Assembly: GCF_029891575.1 (NCBI RefSeq)
Contig: NZ_JARZHF010000006.1
Span: forward strand, 62,001-126,000
DNA: 64,000 nucleotides
Direction of reading: 5' to 3'
DNA from: Salipaludibacillus daqingensis
Lineage (GTDB): Bacteria; Bacillota; Bacilli; Bacillales; Salisediminibacteriaceae
A program made the position numbers and the translations under genes. Shown here piece by piece: positions 8,368 to 18,474 of this stretch. The notes under the pieces are model-generated. The model did not search any database. It had not been told where the DNA came from and saw nothing but the letters and a program-made list of their open reading frames with translations. Each line of letters opens with the position of its first letter. Position 1 is the stretch's first letter.

Positions 8368-10368
8368 ATGATACAAAATGCCTGGTTAATCCCGGTTTTT
8401 CCGCTTATCGCCTTCCTTATTCTGTTATTCATCGGAAGATTTCTTAAAGAAAAATCTTCATATGTCGGGATAACAGCTTTGGCCCTGTCGTTCATCCTTT
8501 CCGTAATGGTTTTGTTTGAACGAATTGGCGGAGAAACGTACACATACGTAATTGACTGGATAACCTTTGGAGAACTTACGATCAGCATGGGATATGAAGT
8601 AACACCATTGAACGCGATGATGCTCATTGTCGTTACTCTCGTCAGCTTGGTCGTTCACATTTTCTCCCGTGAATACATGCATGACGATAAGCGAATTCAT
8701 ATATTCTTTGCTTATCTTGGACTATTTTCATTCTCGATGCTAGGACTTATTCTAGCTCCGAACGTATTACAACTCTTTATTTTCTGGGAACTTGTAGGGC
8801 TCATGTCTTACTTACTCGTTGGTTTCTGGTACTTTAAACCAGAAGCTGCCGCAGCTGCCAAAAAAGCGTTTTTAACGACTCGAATCGGGGACGTTGGGTT
8901 ATTGATTGGTTTAGTGATTCTCTTCAATCAAACCGGAAGTTTCGATTACGCAGACATTTACGCAGCAGTGGAAGGCGGAATGATCAACGAAACGTTGATT
9001 ACGACAATCGCACTCCTTATTTTCATGGGTGCTGTCGGTAAATCCGCACAATTCCCGCTTCACGTCTGGTTGCCGGATGCAATGGAAGGTCCGACACCGG
9101 TAAGTGCTTTAATCCACGCCGCAACAATGGTTGCCGCAGGGGTATACTTAGTAGGCGTAATGTATCCTTTATTCTTAGCTTCGTCTACAGCGATGACTGT
9201 TGTCGCATATACAGGTGCAATTACTGCCTTTTTTGCTGCAACGATGGCGTTAGTCATGACCGATATCAAAAGGGTATTGGCTTACTCCACCATCAGTCAG
9301 CTAGGGTTTATGATTTTAGCATTAGGAACAGCCGGCTATGTCGCAGGTTTGTTCCACTTAATGACGCATGCCTTCTTTAAAGCGCTCCTTTTCCTCGGAG
9401 CAGGAAGTGTGATTTATGCGGTTCACCACCGTCAAGATATTCGAGACATGGGTGGACTTTGGGGAAAAATGAAGATTACATCGATCACATTTTTGATTGG
9501 TGCCTTAGCGATCTCAGGGGTATTCCCATTAGCAGGGTTCTGGAGTAAGGAAGAAATTCTCGCTTCCGCTTTGTTAAATGGAGATGGATTCTTATTTACC
9601 ATCGCTCTTGTGACAGCATTTATGACAGCATTTTATATGTTCCGCTTGTTTTTCAAAACGTTCACAGGAGAGTATCGCGGTGGAGACCACGACGATGCGC
9701 ATGCTAATGATCCAGGCGTTGACGCCTATGGAGCAGCAGATGTAGCAGAAGCGGATAACCCGCGGGATGACTCGATGGACGAAGAAACTCACGTCTCACC
9801 GGCAGAAGATCATGATCATCATGATTCGCCAAAAGAGAACTCAGGTTTCATGACATTCCCACTGATTGTGTTGGCATCCATGGCAGTCGTTGCTGGTTTC
9901 GTCAATTTACCATTCCTGGGATATCCATTAGAAGGATTCTTAACAGAAGGAATCAATGTAGGATCACAGCCACACGGTGAACTATGGCTCGCTTTTGTTT
10001 CCTTAGCCGTTGCCGGGGCAGGTATCGCCTTAGCATGGGCAATGTACTATAAAGGTTCGATTTCAGAAGACTACTTTGCCAGTAAAGCACCTGGCGTTCA
10101 TAAACTTCTCATAAACAAATATTATTTAGACGAAGTTTATACCGCTGTTTTTGTTCGACCAACCGTCGCAATCGGAAGATTCTTCTGGGAAATGGACAAA
10201 AGCATCGTCGATGGCATTGTCAACTTGATCGGTCGTTCAACGAGTAGCACTGGACGTACTGCCGGAAGACGGCATAATGGCCAACTACAGACGTATGGTC
10301 TCGTGTCTATCCTCGGAGGAATTGTTGTCATCGCACTTGCCTTCGTTCTAAGGGGGTATTTCGGATGA
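8368..10368 (+). CDS. nuoL: NADH-quinone oxidoreductase subunit L
   Basis: The 666-residue antiporter-like subunit has the proton_antipo core with the charged motifs FIFWELVGLMSYLLVGFW and HAATMVAAGVYLV, and a C-terminal amphipathic/lateral helix region. Residues ~430–490 form a hydrophilic insert rich in Asp, Glu and His (e.g. GGDHDDAHAND and PAEDHDHHDSP) between two membrane helices. AAAGGTGATGGT precedes the ATG. The stop overlaps the nuoM start. Confidence 0.95.
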   Translation: MIQNAWLIPVFPLIAFLILLFIGRFLKEKSSYVGITALALSFILSVMVLFERIGGETYTYVIDWITFGELTISMGYEVTPLNAMMLIVVTLVSLVVHIFSREYMHDDKRIHIFFAYLGLFSFSMLGLILAPNVLQLFIFWELVGLMSYLLVGFWYFKPEAAAAAKKAFLTTRIGDVGLLIGLVILFNQTGSFDYADIYAAVEGGMINETLITTIALLIFMGAVGKSAQFPLHVWLPDAMEGPTPVSALIHAATMVAAGVYLVGVMYPLFLASSTAMTVVAYTGAITAFFAATMALVMTDIKRVLAYSTISQLGFMILALGTAGYVAGLFHLMTHAFFKALLFLGAGSVIYAVHHRQDIRDMGGLWGKMKITSITFLIGALAISGVFPLAGFWSKEEILASALLNGDGFLFTIALVTAFMTAFYMFRLFFKTFTGEYRGGDHDDAHANDPGVDAYGAADVAEADNPRDDSMDEETHVSPAEDHDHHDSPKENSGFMTFPLIVLASMAVVAGFVNLPFLGYPLEGFLTEGINVGSQPHGELWLAFVSLAVAGAGIALAWAMYYKGSISEDYFASKAPGVHKLLINKYYLDEVYTAVFVRPTVAIGRFFWEMDKSIVDGIVNLIGRSTSSTGRTAGRRHNGQLQTYGLVSILGGIVVIALAFVLRGYFG

Positions 10369-11897
10369 TGCTAAACATTTTGACATGGCTCGTATTTTTA
10401 CCACTCATCGGTGCGATTATCATCATGACGATTCCTAAGGAAAACGTCAATGTGATTCGTTCACTAGCTGCCATCACATCAGGAATTGCATTGGTCATCT
10501 CGCTCGTCTTGTGGGCAGGATTTGAACGAGGCGCTACTGGATTGCAATATGCAACAACAGCAGAATGGTTCAACATTGGCTTTTTACAAATCAACTATGA
10601 AATTGGATTGGATGGCTTGTCGTTACCACTCATTGTGTTAACAACGATTGTCACAACACTAGCAATCTTTGCTTCCTTTTCAATTGAAAAACGCGTCAAA
10701 GAGTTTTATCTTTGGACACTCGTTTTATTAACAGGGATGCTCGGGGTTTTCGTTGCCCTAGACATGTTCCTATTCTTCCTATTCTTTGAGCTAACGCTTA
10801 TCCCAATGTTCTTCTTAATTGGTATATGGGGAGGAAAAATGAAAGAGTACGCATCCTTTAAGTTCTTGCTTTACACAGGACTGGGAAGTGCGATTATGTT
10901 CATGACTTTCATCGCTATGTTCTACAAAGCGTATGAAGCAATGAACATGCAAGAAACAACCTTTAGTATGATTCGAATGGCTGAAATTTTTGCAGACCCA
11001 GCTAATCCAGACGTGTTAACAGGTGCCGTCAAAGGTGCGCTATTCCTAGCATTGTTTGTAGCGTTTGCGATCAAACTACCAGTCTTCCCGTTCCATACAT
11101 GGTTACCGAACGCTCACGTAGAAGCACCAACAGCAGCAAGTATGATTCTTGCCGGTGTCCTTCTAAAAATGGGTGGTTACGGATTAATCCGAGTTGGGGT
11201 TGGTATCTTACCAGACCAAGCAGCACGATTCGCATCCTTAATTGCGCTACTCGGTGTCATTAACATTATTTACGGGGCGTTACTAGCGCTCGTTCAGACA
11301 GACTTAAAGTCTTTGGTGGCTTACTCAAGTATCAGTCACATGGGGATCGTTCTACTAGGAATTGCATCCTTCACGACAGCCGGCATGCAAGGGGCGATTT
11401 TCCAACTCGTCTCTCACGGATTTATTTCCGCACTGCTGTTCTTCATGGTAGGAGCTATTTACGAACGAACAAAAACACGCACGATCTCAGAGCTTGGCGG
11501 CTTATCCAAGTCTGTTCCAATCTTAGCCGGGTTTACGTTAGCGGCAGCCATGGCTTCTGTTGGACTTCCGGGACTATCTGGGTTCGTCAGTGAATTGCTC
11601 GCCTTCATCGGAATCTTTGGCGCATCCGCAGAGATCCTTCCAGCGGCAACCGTATTTGGTGTCATCGCCGGACTTGGAATTATCTTAACGGCTGCCTACT
11701 TATTGTGGGCGGTGCAACGGACAACATTTGGACCAATGAAAGAGAAATTCGTTGGCTTAGCAGATGCCCGTCCGATGGAATATGTACCAATGATTGGCTT
11801 GCTCGCGTTAAGCATTGTCATTGGCGTATACCCACACATCTTAAGTGACGTAATAAACACTACAGTAATCGACATCGTGTCGAAGATAGGGGGTTAA
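10365..11897 (+). CDS. nuoM: NADH-quinone oxidoreductase subunit M
   Basis: The 510-residue antiporter-like subunit contains FFLFFELTLIPMFFLIGIWGG, PFHTWLPNAHVEAPTAASMIL and ISHMGIVLLG, with the family's key Glu and Lys residues. It is one of three ion-translocating modules of the membrane arm. It overlaps nuoL by ATGA. Confidence 0.95.
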   Translation: MMLNILTWLVFLPLIGAIIIMTIPKENVNVIRSLAAITSGIALVISLVLWAGFERGATGLQYATTAEWFNIGFLQINYEIGLDGLSLPLIVLTTIVTTLAIFASFSIEKRVKEFYLWTLVLLTGMLGVFVALDMFLFFLFFELTLIPMFFLIGIWGGKMKEYASFKFLLYTGLGSAIMFMTFIAMFYKAYEAMNMQETTFSMIRMAEIFADPANPDVLTGAVKGALFLALFVAFAIKLPVFPFHTWLPNAHVEAPTAASMILAGVLLKMGGYGLIRVGVGILPDQAARFASLIALLGVINIIYGALLALVQTDLKSLVAYSSISHMGIVLLGIASFTTAGMQGAIFQLVSHGFISALLFFMVGAIYERTKTRTISELGGLSKSVPILAGFTLAAAMASVGLPGLSGFVSELLAFIGIFGASAEILPAATVFGVIAGLGIILTAAYLLWAVQRTTFGPMKEKFVGLADARPMEYVPMIGLLALSIVIGVYPHILSDVINTTVIDIVSKIGG

Positions 11898-11902
11898 AGA
11901 CA

Positions 11903-13363
11903 ATGACAGCTTTTGATGCCAACTGGTCTTTATTAACTCCGGAAATGGTTTTGGCCGCTTTAGCCTTATTAGTATTTACGATTGACTTTATGACCGGCAT
12001 TCATGGAAAAAAACCGTTTATAGGTAAACTATCGGTGCTTTCCTTGCTTGTGACCGCAGTCCTTGTTCTTTTCATGAACAACTCCGGCGGACAAATTGCC
12101 GATCTATACTTGATAGACTCATTCGCGATGGTGTTTAAACTCATCATATTAGTTGGTGTAGCGATGGTCATTATGATCAGCCTTCACTACCTAGACCGGA
12201 ACGAAGAAATATATCAAGGCGAATATTATTCGATTCTCTTGTTTGCCACATTAGGTGCAATGATCATGGTCTCATCTGCAGACTTGATCACGTTGTTCAT
12301 CGGTTTGGAAATCTTAAGTATTTCCTCTTACGCCCTCGTAGGGTTTAAAAAACATCACCGTCACTCAACGGAAGCAGCACTGAAATATGTCATACTCGGA
12401 GGAGCGGCTTCAGCGTTTATCCTTTACGGAATGTCGTTCTTATACGGCCTAACAGGATCGACCAGTTTACTAGAAATCGGGCAAGTCATGCCGACGTTAT
12501 TTGCAGATTACACCGTGATTATGACAATCAGTTTAATCTTTATGTTAGTTGGATTCGGGTTCAAAATTTCCATCGTTCCATTCCATATGTGGGCACCAGA
12601 CGTATATGAAGGAGCACCAACACCCGTCACTGCCTTTCTATCGGTTGTCTCAAAAATCGCCGGATTCGCCATTGTCTTACGTGTCTTCACCTTCGGATTC
12701 CTAGGAGTTCACGAAGAGTGGGTGATGATCATTGCGGTATTAGCAGCCGTAACAATGGTATTAGGAAACATCATTGCACTAACACAGAAAAACACAAAAC
12801 GACTGATGGCATATTCAGGAATTGCACAAGCAGGATATCTACTCGTTCCGGTTGCAGCCTTGCCATTTATCGGAACATTTTCCATCAACATGATCTTGTT
12901 CTATAGCATCGCATACTTGATGATGACATTAGGCGCATTCGCCGTCATCTCCCTCGTCACAGAAGATGCAGGAACAAACGATTTAAGCAGTTTCGCAGGG
13001 TTATTCCAGCGCGCACCATATTTAGCGATCTCCATGACCGTCTTCCTCGTATCCCTTGCAGGTCTTCCACTGACTGCTGGGTTTATCGGGAAAGCACACA
13101 TTTTCTTTGGAGCAGCAGCCGCTGATATGCTCTGGCTTGCGATCATCATGATCGTCATGAGCGTCGTGTCATTCTTCTATTACTTTGGCTTTATCAAGCA
13201 AATGTTTATGACCGCGCCAAAAGCAAACGACGAAGAACTGAAAGTACCAACAAGCTTAAATGCTGTGATTACCGTTGCCCTAGCCGTAACGCTAATCCTC
13301 GGTATTTTGCCAAACATCGTACTCGACGTCTTCAACACATTTAACTGGTTCGCATTATTCTAG
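11903..13363 (+). CDS. nuoN: NADH-quinone oxidoreductase subunit N
   Basis: The 486-residue antiporter-like subunit carries LFIGLEILSISSYALVGF, PFHMWAPDVYEGAPTPVTAFL and YSGIAQAGYLLVPV. It is the last gene of the operon and is followed by a strong terminator. A GGGGG Shine-Dalgarno spans the nuoM stop region. No nuoE, nuoF or nuoG is present. Confidence 0.95.
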   Translation: MTAFDANWSLLTPEMVLAALALLVFTIDFMTGIHGKKPFIGKLSVLSLLVTAVLVLFMNNSGGQIADLYLIDSFAMVFKLIILVGVAMVIMISLHYLDRNEEIYQGEYYSILLFATLGAMIMVSSADLITLFIGLEILSISSYALVGFKKHHRHSTEAALKYVILGGAASAFILYGMSFLYGLTGSTSLLEIGQVMPTLFADYTVIMTISLIFMLVGFGFKISIVPFHMWAPDVYEGAPTPVTAFLSVVSKIAGFAIVLRVFTFGFLGVHEEWVMIIAVLAAVTMVLGNIIALTQKNTKRLMAYSGIAQAGYLLVPVAALPFIGTFSINMILFYSIAYLMMTLGAFAVISLVTEDAGTNDLSSFAGLFQRAPYLAISMTVFLVSLAGLPLTAGFIGKAHIFFGAAAADMLWLAIIMIVMSVVSFFYYFGFIKQMFMTAPKANDEELKVPTSLNAVITVALAVTLILGILPNIVLDVFNTFNWFALF

Positions 13364-13394
13364 AAAACGTTTAAAAATTAACGGACAAAACAAG

Positions 13395-13446
13395 ACCTCT
13401 TTCGACGAACGTTACCCATAGTGGTGTCGAAAGAGGTTTTTTGTTT
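13395..13446 (+). terminator. Terminator of the nuo operon
   Basis: ACCTCTTTCGAC pairs with GTCGAAAGAGGT across a ~18-base loop and is followed by TTTTTTGTTTT. Confidence 0.92.
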
Positions 13447-14155
13447 TACCTACGTTTTAAATGATTTTCGTTGAAAACAATAGCCAATGACAGCGCACAA
13501 CGGAAGAAAAAAAGCCTTTCTTCTCATTTCATCAGATTTCGACATACCTTAAGATACATCAAGTCGAATTTTGCCAAATTGTGAGTGATCGTTTTGTTGG
13601 AAAATATCAGTATTAAATATTTCTTTGACATCATAAGTTAACGTGTCAATCAGATTTTTACGAGTGGTGTATCACCTTTGTGAAAGGTGTGTCTAGTCAG
13701 TGTTTAATAAAAACCCTTTTTTTAGATAAAAATAAAAAAAATCCCTAAAAAAGGTTTGACGATGAACAAAACTGTGAAATGTACTCGTAAGGAGCTGAGG
13801 TACCTTTAAAGAAAAAAACAGACACGCGTGAAATCATTTCAAATGGAAAATTCGATATGTACCGATATTATCAGACAATTCCAACAATTGACGATTAACT
13901 AGGAACGATTAGGAAGAGGTCGTGATAGCGCTCTCATTTAAAAATCGTACAAAAGACCTATTTAAAAAAGCTGGAAAAAGTTAAATAATCAGTAGCGTTA
14001 TTGGACTTTATCCGTTATGATTAGGTTTGTGCCAGGTTATCCATTGTATTTTTCAAGGATAAACAATGAGTAACATGTGCACACGTTTGAGGCATTCCAA
14101 CACACACTGGAATCGATCTCACAAAAGGTCAGTACATCTCGGAGGGTATCACATC
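13447..14155. other. Gene-poor region between nuoN and ywzB
   Basis: About 700 bases hold no intact gene in any frame. Short open stretches with Bacillus-like codon use (for example ~33 codons ending at 13901, and ~19 codons ending near 13983) are closed by stops, which could be remnants of a decayed gene; I could not recognise a family. Confidence 0.4.
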
Positions 14156-14389
14156 ATGATCGAATCAATGGGACAACAGTCATTATTCAACATTTTAATA
14201 AGTCTGATGGTTCTCGTTGTCGTATGGTGGTCAATCCAGTCGATTAAAATCGACTTGTTTGTCAAAGATCCTGACGGGGTAAAGGCAAAGAGCTTGATGA
14301 TTATTCTTACCATTTCGCTAACGTATATGGTAACCAGCTTTTTACTGAATTATTTAAACTGGTCTACATCGATCCGTTACCTCTTTTAA
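14156..14389 (+). CDS. ywzB: DUF1146 small membrane protein, YwzB-like
   Basis: The 77-residue protein has two membrane helices (about residues 10–28 and 47–65). The start MIESMGQQSLFNI and the end FLLNYLNWSTSIRYLF match the DUF1146 family, which lies between atpC and murA in Bacillus. GGAGGG lies 9 bases before the chosen ATG; the frame runs open further upstream without a ribosome site. Its function is unknown. Confidence 0.85.
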   Translation: MIESMGQQSLFNILISLMVLVVVWWSIQSIKIDLFVKDPDGVKAKSLMIILTISLTYMVTSFLLNYLNWSTSIRYLF

Positions 14390-14903
14390 TGAAATGATTA
14401 AAGATAGGAGTGGATGACAGTCGCTGTGCTTTCCGTTTATTAACGGATACTTCCATGTATGCTTAGCCCATTCAAGGCAACAATTTTAATAAGAGCATTA
14501 TTGAACGAGGCAGTTTTATTAAAAAAATGGGAAACATGTTCGGCGGAAGAAATGTCAGTAACTTCTATAAGACACTTGATTACTAAAATTAGAACTGAAT
14601 AGCATCAATATTGCAACGATATATGACAACGCTTATGGAACTATTCCTAGCAACGAACCCACATTGAATGAAACTTAATCCCAGTAATGATCGTACTACC
14701 ATACAGACTAATTAGCGTCGTAATGACAAAAATAATGGTAAATGAGCAATATGTTATTTTGAACCGAGCAATTATTGTGTGAACAAACGACGCAACAACT
14801 GGATTTATTTATGCAAAAACAAAAGAATGCCAATGAAATGGCACACGAAAGAATATGATTGAATATTATTAAAGTATACAATCAGGACGCGGAGGGGAAT
14901 ATA
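14390..14903. other. Gene-free region before murA
   Basis: About 510 bases with many stops in all frames. Where many Bacillus genomes carry ywmB next to murA, none is recognisable here. I see no terminator for ywzB. The murA Shine-Dalgarno lies at its end. Confidence 0.4.
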
Positions 14904-16229
14904 TTGGAAAAAATAATCGTCCGTGGTGGCCGGCAACTAAGTGGCACTGTCCGTGTCGAAGGAGCTAAAAACGCTGTTTTGCCAGTCATCGCTGCATCTA
15001 TTCTAGCAAGTAAAGGAAAGAGTCACATTTATGATGTACCAGCTTTAGCTGACGTATTCACGATAAACGAAGTTTTACGGAACCTAAATGCAGAAGTAAC
15101 TTATGATGGAAGAAACCATATAGAAGTTAATGCAGAAAACGAGTTAAATATTGAGGCACCATTTGAGTATGTCCGAAAAATGCGCGCATCATTCCTCGTC
15201 ATGGGACCATTATTGGCTCGTGTCGGTCATGCACGTATTGCATTGCCAGGCGGTTGCGCAATTGGATCACGCCCAATCGACCAGCATTTAAAAGGCTTTG
15301 AAGCCATGGGTGCCAAGGTTGAAATTGGAAATGGTTACATTGAAGCAAAAGTGGACGACCGTCTAGTTGGAAACAAAATTTACATGGACTTTCCAAGTGT
15401 TGGAGCAACAGAGAACATTATGATGGCCGCTACTACTGCTCTTGGAACAACGATCATCGAGAACGCAGCAGAAGAGCCAGAAATTGTTTGCCTTGCTAAC
15501 TATTTAAACGCCATGGGCGCAAAAGTTCGCGGAGCAGGTACTGGAACAATCCGCATCGATGGGGTAGATGAACTTGTAGGTGCTGAGCACACAATCATCC
15601 CTGACAGAATTGAAGCAGGAACGTACATGGTTGCCGCAGCAATTTCAAAAGGTAATGTATTTGTCGATAACGTTTTAACTGAACACTTACGTCCTTTAAT
15701 TGCAAAAATGAAAGAAATGGGCGTTGAAATCATTGAAGAAGACAACGGCGTTCGCGTCATTGGACCAGATAAACTAAAGGCTGTCGACATCAAAACGATG
15801 CCACATCCTGGTTTCCCAACAGATATGCAGGCGCAAATGATGGCCCTCATGCTAAGAGCAGAAGGTGCCAGCGTCATCACAGAAACTGTCTTTGAGAACC
15901 GTTTCATGCACGTGGAAGAATTCCGCCGTATGAACGGAAACATTAAAATTGAAGGTCGCGCTGCGATCATCAATGGACCAATGGATCTTCAAGGAGCGGA
16001 AGTAGCTTCTACTGACCTTCGAGCAGGCGCAGCCCTCGTATTAACTGGTCTCGTAGCAGATGGTTACACCCGCGTAACAGAATTGAAGCACATTGACCGT
16101 GGTTATGTTGATTTTGCTGAAAAGCTTCACCAACTAGGTGCAGATATTGAACGCATTAATGAAGAAGCTGAATTAGAAAACTTAGAAGCACCAGCACCAC
16201 TAAGACTAGATCCAAACTTTGCTTCCTAA
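14904..16229 (+). CDS. murA: UDP-N-acetylglucosamine 1-carboxyvinyltransferase
   Basis: The 441-residue enzyme transfers enolpyruvate from PEP to UDP-GlcNAc, the first committed step of peptidoglycan synthesis. Visible features are [21 protein letters not shown] at the start, the catalytic cysteine loop in [18 protein letters not shown] and [15 protein letters not shown]. The TTG at 14904 has GGAGGGG 6 bases upstream and gives the family's usual start (MEKIIVRGG); the frame extends upstream to 14859 without support. Terminated at 16308–16363. Confidence 0.95.
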   Translation: MEKIIVRGGRQLSGTVRVEGAKNAVLPVIAASILASKGKSHIYDVPALADVFTINEVLRNLNAEVTYDGRNHIEVNAENELNIEAPFEYVRKMRASFLVMGPLLARVGHARIALPGGCAIGSRPIDQHLKGFEAMGAKVEIGNGYIEAKVDDRLVGNKIYMDFPSVGATENIMMAATTALGTTIIENAAEEPEIVCLANYLNAMGAKVRGAGTGTIRIDGVDELVGAEHTIIPDRIEAGTYMVAAAISKGNVFVDNVLTEHLRPLIAKMKEMGVEIIEEDNGVRVIGPDKLKAVDIKTMPHPGFPTDMQAQMMALMLRAEGASVITETVFENRFMHVEEFRRMNGNIKIEGRAAIINGPMDLQGAEVASTDLRAGAALVLTGLVADGYTRVTELKHIDRGYVDFAEKLHQLGADIERINEEAELENLEAPAPLRLDPNFAS

Positions 16230-16307
16230 TTTCTTAATACATTCTTCTTGCTATCTTATTTATATCGATTAATATCGATGAACACCGAAGAATAACGAAG
16301 ATTACCC

Positions 16308-16363
16308 AAACCTCCATGGGGGAGCCGTCTGAACAACAGACTCTCCCTCATGGAGGTTTTTTG
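16308..16363 (+). terminator. Terminator after murA
   Basis: AACCTCCATG pairs with CATGGAGGTT around an inner GGGGGAG/CTCTCCC stem and is followed by TTTTTTG. Confidence 0.92.
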
Positions 16364-16666
16364 TGGTTAAAACATTACAAACACACACCGCAAAGTGCCT
16401 GAAGAGCGAGAGGATTTGCGATGAAAGGCACCAAGGGAAAGTAGACACAACGATAATCAAATCTCAAAGCGGTTACTATACACATTAATAGAGTCCACCC
16501 GAATAAAAGTCCAAGCCTTCGTCGACGCTAGCGATAAAAGCGTTTTTGACCGACTTGCTAGCATGTTTCTATTAAATGATCTCTGTTTTGTTCTAATCAT
16601 TCAATAGAGTTCATAGATATGTGATGAGACGTGCTTAAGCAAGGGGACGAAAAAGGAGGACATCGA

Positions 16667-17755
16667 ATGATCAGAGGAATGATGGCAGTGGTTTTAATTT
16701 TTATGATGGGGATATTAGTTGTGCCCGTCATCCTAGTTACAGCTTTTTCAAGTGACTCTCCAGGAAACAATCTGGAAGTAACAATGCAAGAGAATGAACA
16801 ACAATTCGGTCAAACAGAAATGGAATTAGAAGAAGGGAACAATGAGGATGCTAATAGACAAGATGGGATGTCTATCGAAAGTGTATCAGTTTTCCGATCT
16901 AATAATGAAATGATAGAAGAAGTTCCTTTGGAAGAATATATCATTGGTGTGGTTGCATCAGAAATGCCAGCATCTTATGAGATGGAAGCACTGAAGGCAC
17001 AGGCATTGACGGCAAGAACTTACTTAGTCCGACAAATGATAGATGGAAATGACTTGAATTTGCCAGAAGGGGCCGACGTGACTGACACCGTAATGCACCA
17101 AGTTTACAAAAACGACGATGAACTGAAAGAAACATGGGGAAATGATTATGAGTGGAAAATTTCACGAGTACGTAAAGCTGCGCTAGAAACGGAAGGGCAA
17201 ATAATTACCTATGAAGAAGAACCGATTACAGCAACGTTTTTCTCAACGAGCAATGGTTACACGGAAAACTCAGAAGAATATTGGGAAAATGAAATTCCAT
17301 ACTTGCGAAGTGTGGAAAGTCCATGGGATAAAGATTCTCCTCGCTATGAAGGAGATCGACAAATGACAGTAAATGAATTTGAACAAGAACTTGGTGTCCA
17401 ACTAGCAGATGGGGAAGTAGGGAAGATTATTTCTAGAACAACGGGTGGCAGAGTGGCCAAAGTGGAAATTGGGGAACAGACTTTTTCAGGTAGAGAGATT
17501 CGTGACGCTTTGGAATTAGATTCTAGCGATTTTGACTGGGAACGAAATGGAGACAATGTAGTCATTCAAACACGAGGTTGGGGTCACGGTGTTGGCATGA
17601 GTCAATATGGTGCAGATAGCATGGCCAAGTCTGGAAAAACATACCGAGAGATTATCGATCACTACTATCACAACGTCCACATTGAAGAGGCTTCATCGGT
17701 GCTCGTAAATAATGAAATGCTAGATGGCGATCAAGTGAGTTTTGCGAATGAGTAG
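16667..17755 (+). CDS. spoIID: Stage II sporulation protein D
   Basis: The 362-residue lytic transglycosylase acts during engulfment, cutting denuded glycan strands with SpoIIP and SpoIIM. A signal anchor covers residues ~1–25. The catalytic-Glu region VPLEEYIIGVVASEMPASYE is followed by ALKAQALTARTY and, near the C-terminus, the signature GWGHGVGMSQYGADSMA. The start MIRGMMAVV at 16667 has AAAGGAGG 8 bases upstream, better than the upstream in-frame codon at 16631. The region before residue 90 is acidic. Confidence 0.95.
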   Translation: MIRGMMAVVLIFMMGILVVPVILVTAFSSDSPGNNLEVTMQENEQQFGQTEMELEEGNNEDANRQDGMSIESVSVFRSNNEMIEEVPLEEYIIGVVASEMPASYEMEALKAQALTARTYLVRQMIDGNDLNLPEGADVTDTVMHQVYKNDDELKETWGNDYEWKISRVRKAALETEGQIITYEEEPITATFFSTSNGYTENSEEYWENEIPYLRSVESPWDKDSPRYEGDRQMTVNEFEQELGVQLADGEVGKIISRTTGGRVAKVEIGEQTFSGREIRDALELDSSDFDWERNGDNVVIQTRGWGHGVGMSQYGADSMAKSGKTYREIIDHYYHNVHIEEASSVLVNNEMLDGDQVSFANE

Positions 17756-17808
17756 ATGGGGGATCACCCCATCGTGACTTGTTCGTAAATGATAAGTAAT
17801 GGTTACAT

Positions 17809-17854
17809 AAAAGGAAAAGTAGTACCCACGCCGGTGCTACTTTTCCTTTTATGT
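17809..17854 (+). terminator. Terminator after spoIID
   Basis: AAAAGGAAAAGTAG pairs with CTACTTTTCCTTTT around ACCCACGCCGGTG. It ends in a mixed T tract and is followed by array 3. Confidence 0.85.
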
Positions 17855-17929
17855 TAGCGAATGGCTTATCCAAAAATGTCTTAGCAAATAATGGTCAATA
17901 ATTAGTATTGTTTTTAGGGAGAAAAGGGT

Positions 17930-18208
17930 TCTTGTGACCGTTGCAAGCTGGTTTTGGTAAAAGAGGGTCACAAGAGGAGGCCGCTTGTGACCGTAGCGAG
18001 TTGATTTTAGTGAAAGAGGGTCACAAGAGGAGGCCGCTTGTGCCCGTTGCGAGCTGATTTTGGTAAAAGAGGGTCAAAAGAGGAGGGCGCTTGTGACCGT
18101 AGCGAGCTGATTTTTGGTAAAAGACGGTCACAAGAGAGAGCCGCTTGTGACCAAGATGAGTTGATTTTAGTGAAAGACGGTCACAAGAGCAGCCCGCTTG
18201 TGCCAACA
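17930..18208. repeat. Array 3 of the 53-bp palindromic repeat (5 units)
   Basis: The core (C/G)GGTCACAAG occurs at 17965, 18018, 18071, 18125 and 18178; one interval is 54 bp because of an extra T. The first three units have AGAGGGTCA instead of AGACGGTCA, a change private to this array. Same family as at 280–1026 and 2303–2577, 15 kb away. Confidence 0.9.
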
Positions 18209-18474
18209 AACAGATCACCGCTCCTCCAACCAAAAACTAACCAAAACAAATAAAGGTACACCTTAACAGACTAGTTAAGCGGCTAAACGACGTGGGATTG
18301 CTAGATGCTAGTTTTGCTCAAGTATATAGCAAAGGTTGGTGCATCGATTCATTCATTCTATCAAGTAATCTTGCTAGGTTTCATTCCTCGCAATCACTCT
18401 AGTAAATAAAATTTTCTAAATAATGTATAAACTTTCAGTGATTTGATCAGAATGATTGCTGAGGTGGTGATTAC

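Noticed and set aside
13740-14000. Possible pseudogene between nuoN and ywzB
   Set aside because: Short open stretches look coding, but I could not match them to a family, so only the gene-poor region is noted.
18021-18253. Open frames on both strands across the third 53-bp array
   Set aside because: They are by-products of the repeat (few stops in the palindromic unit) and have no ribosome site or family similarity.
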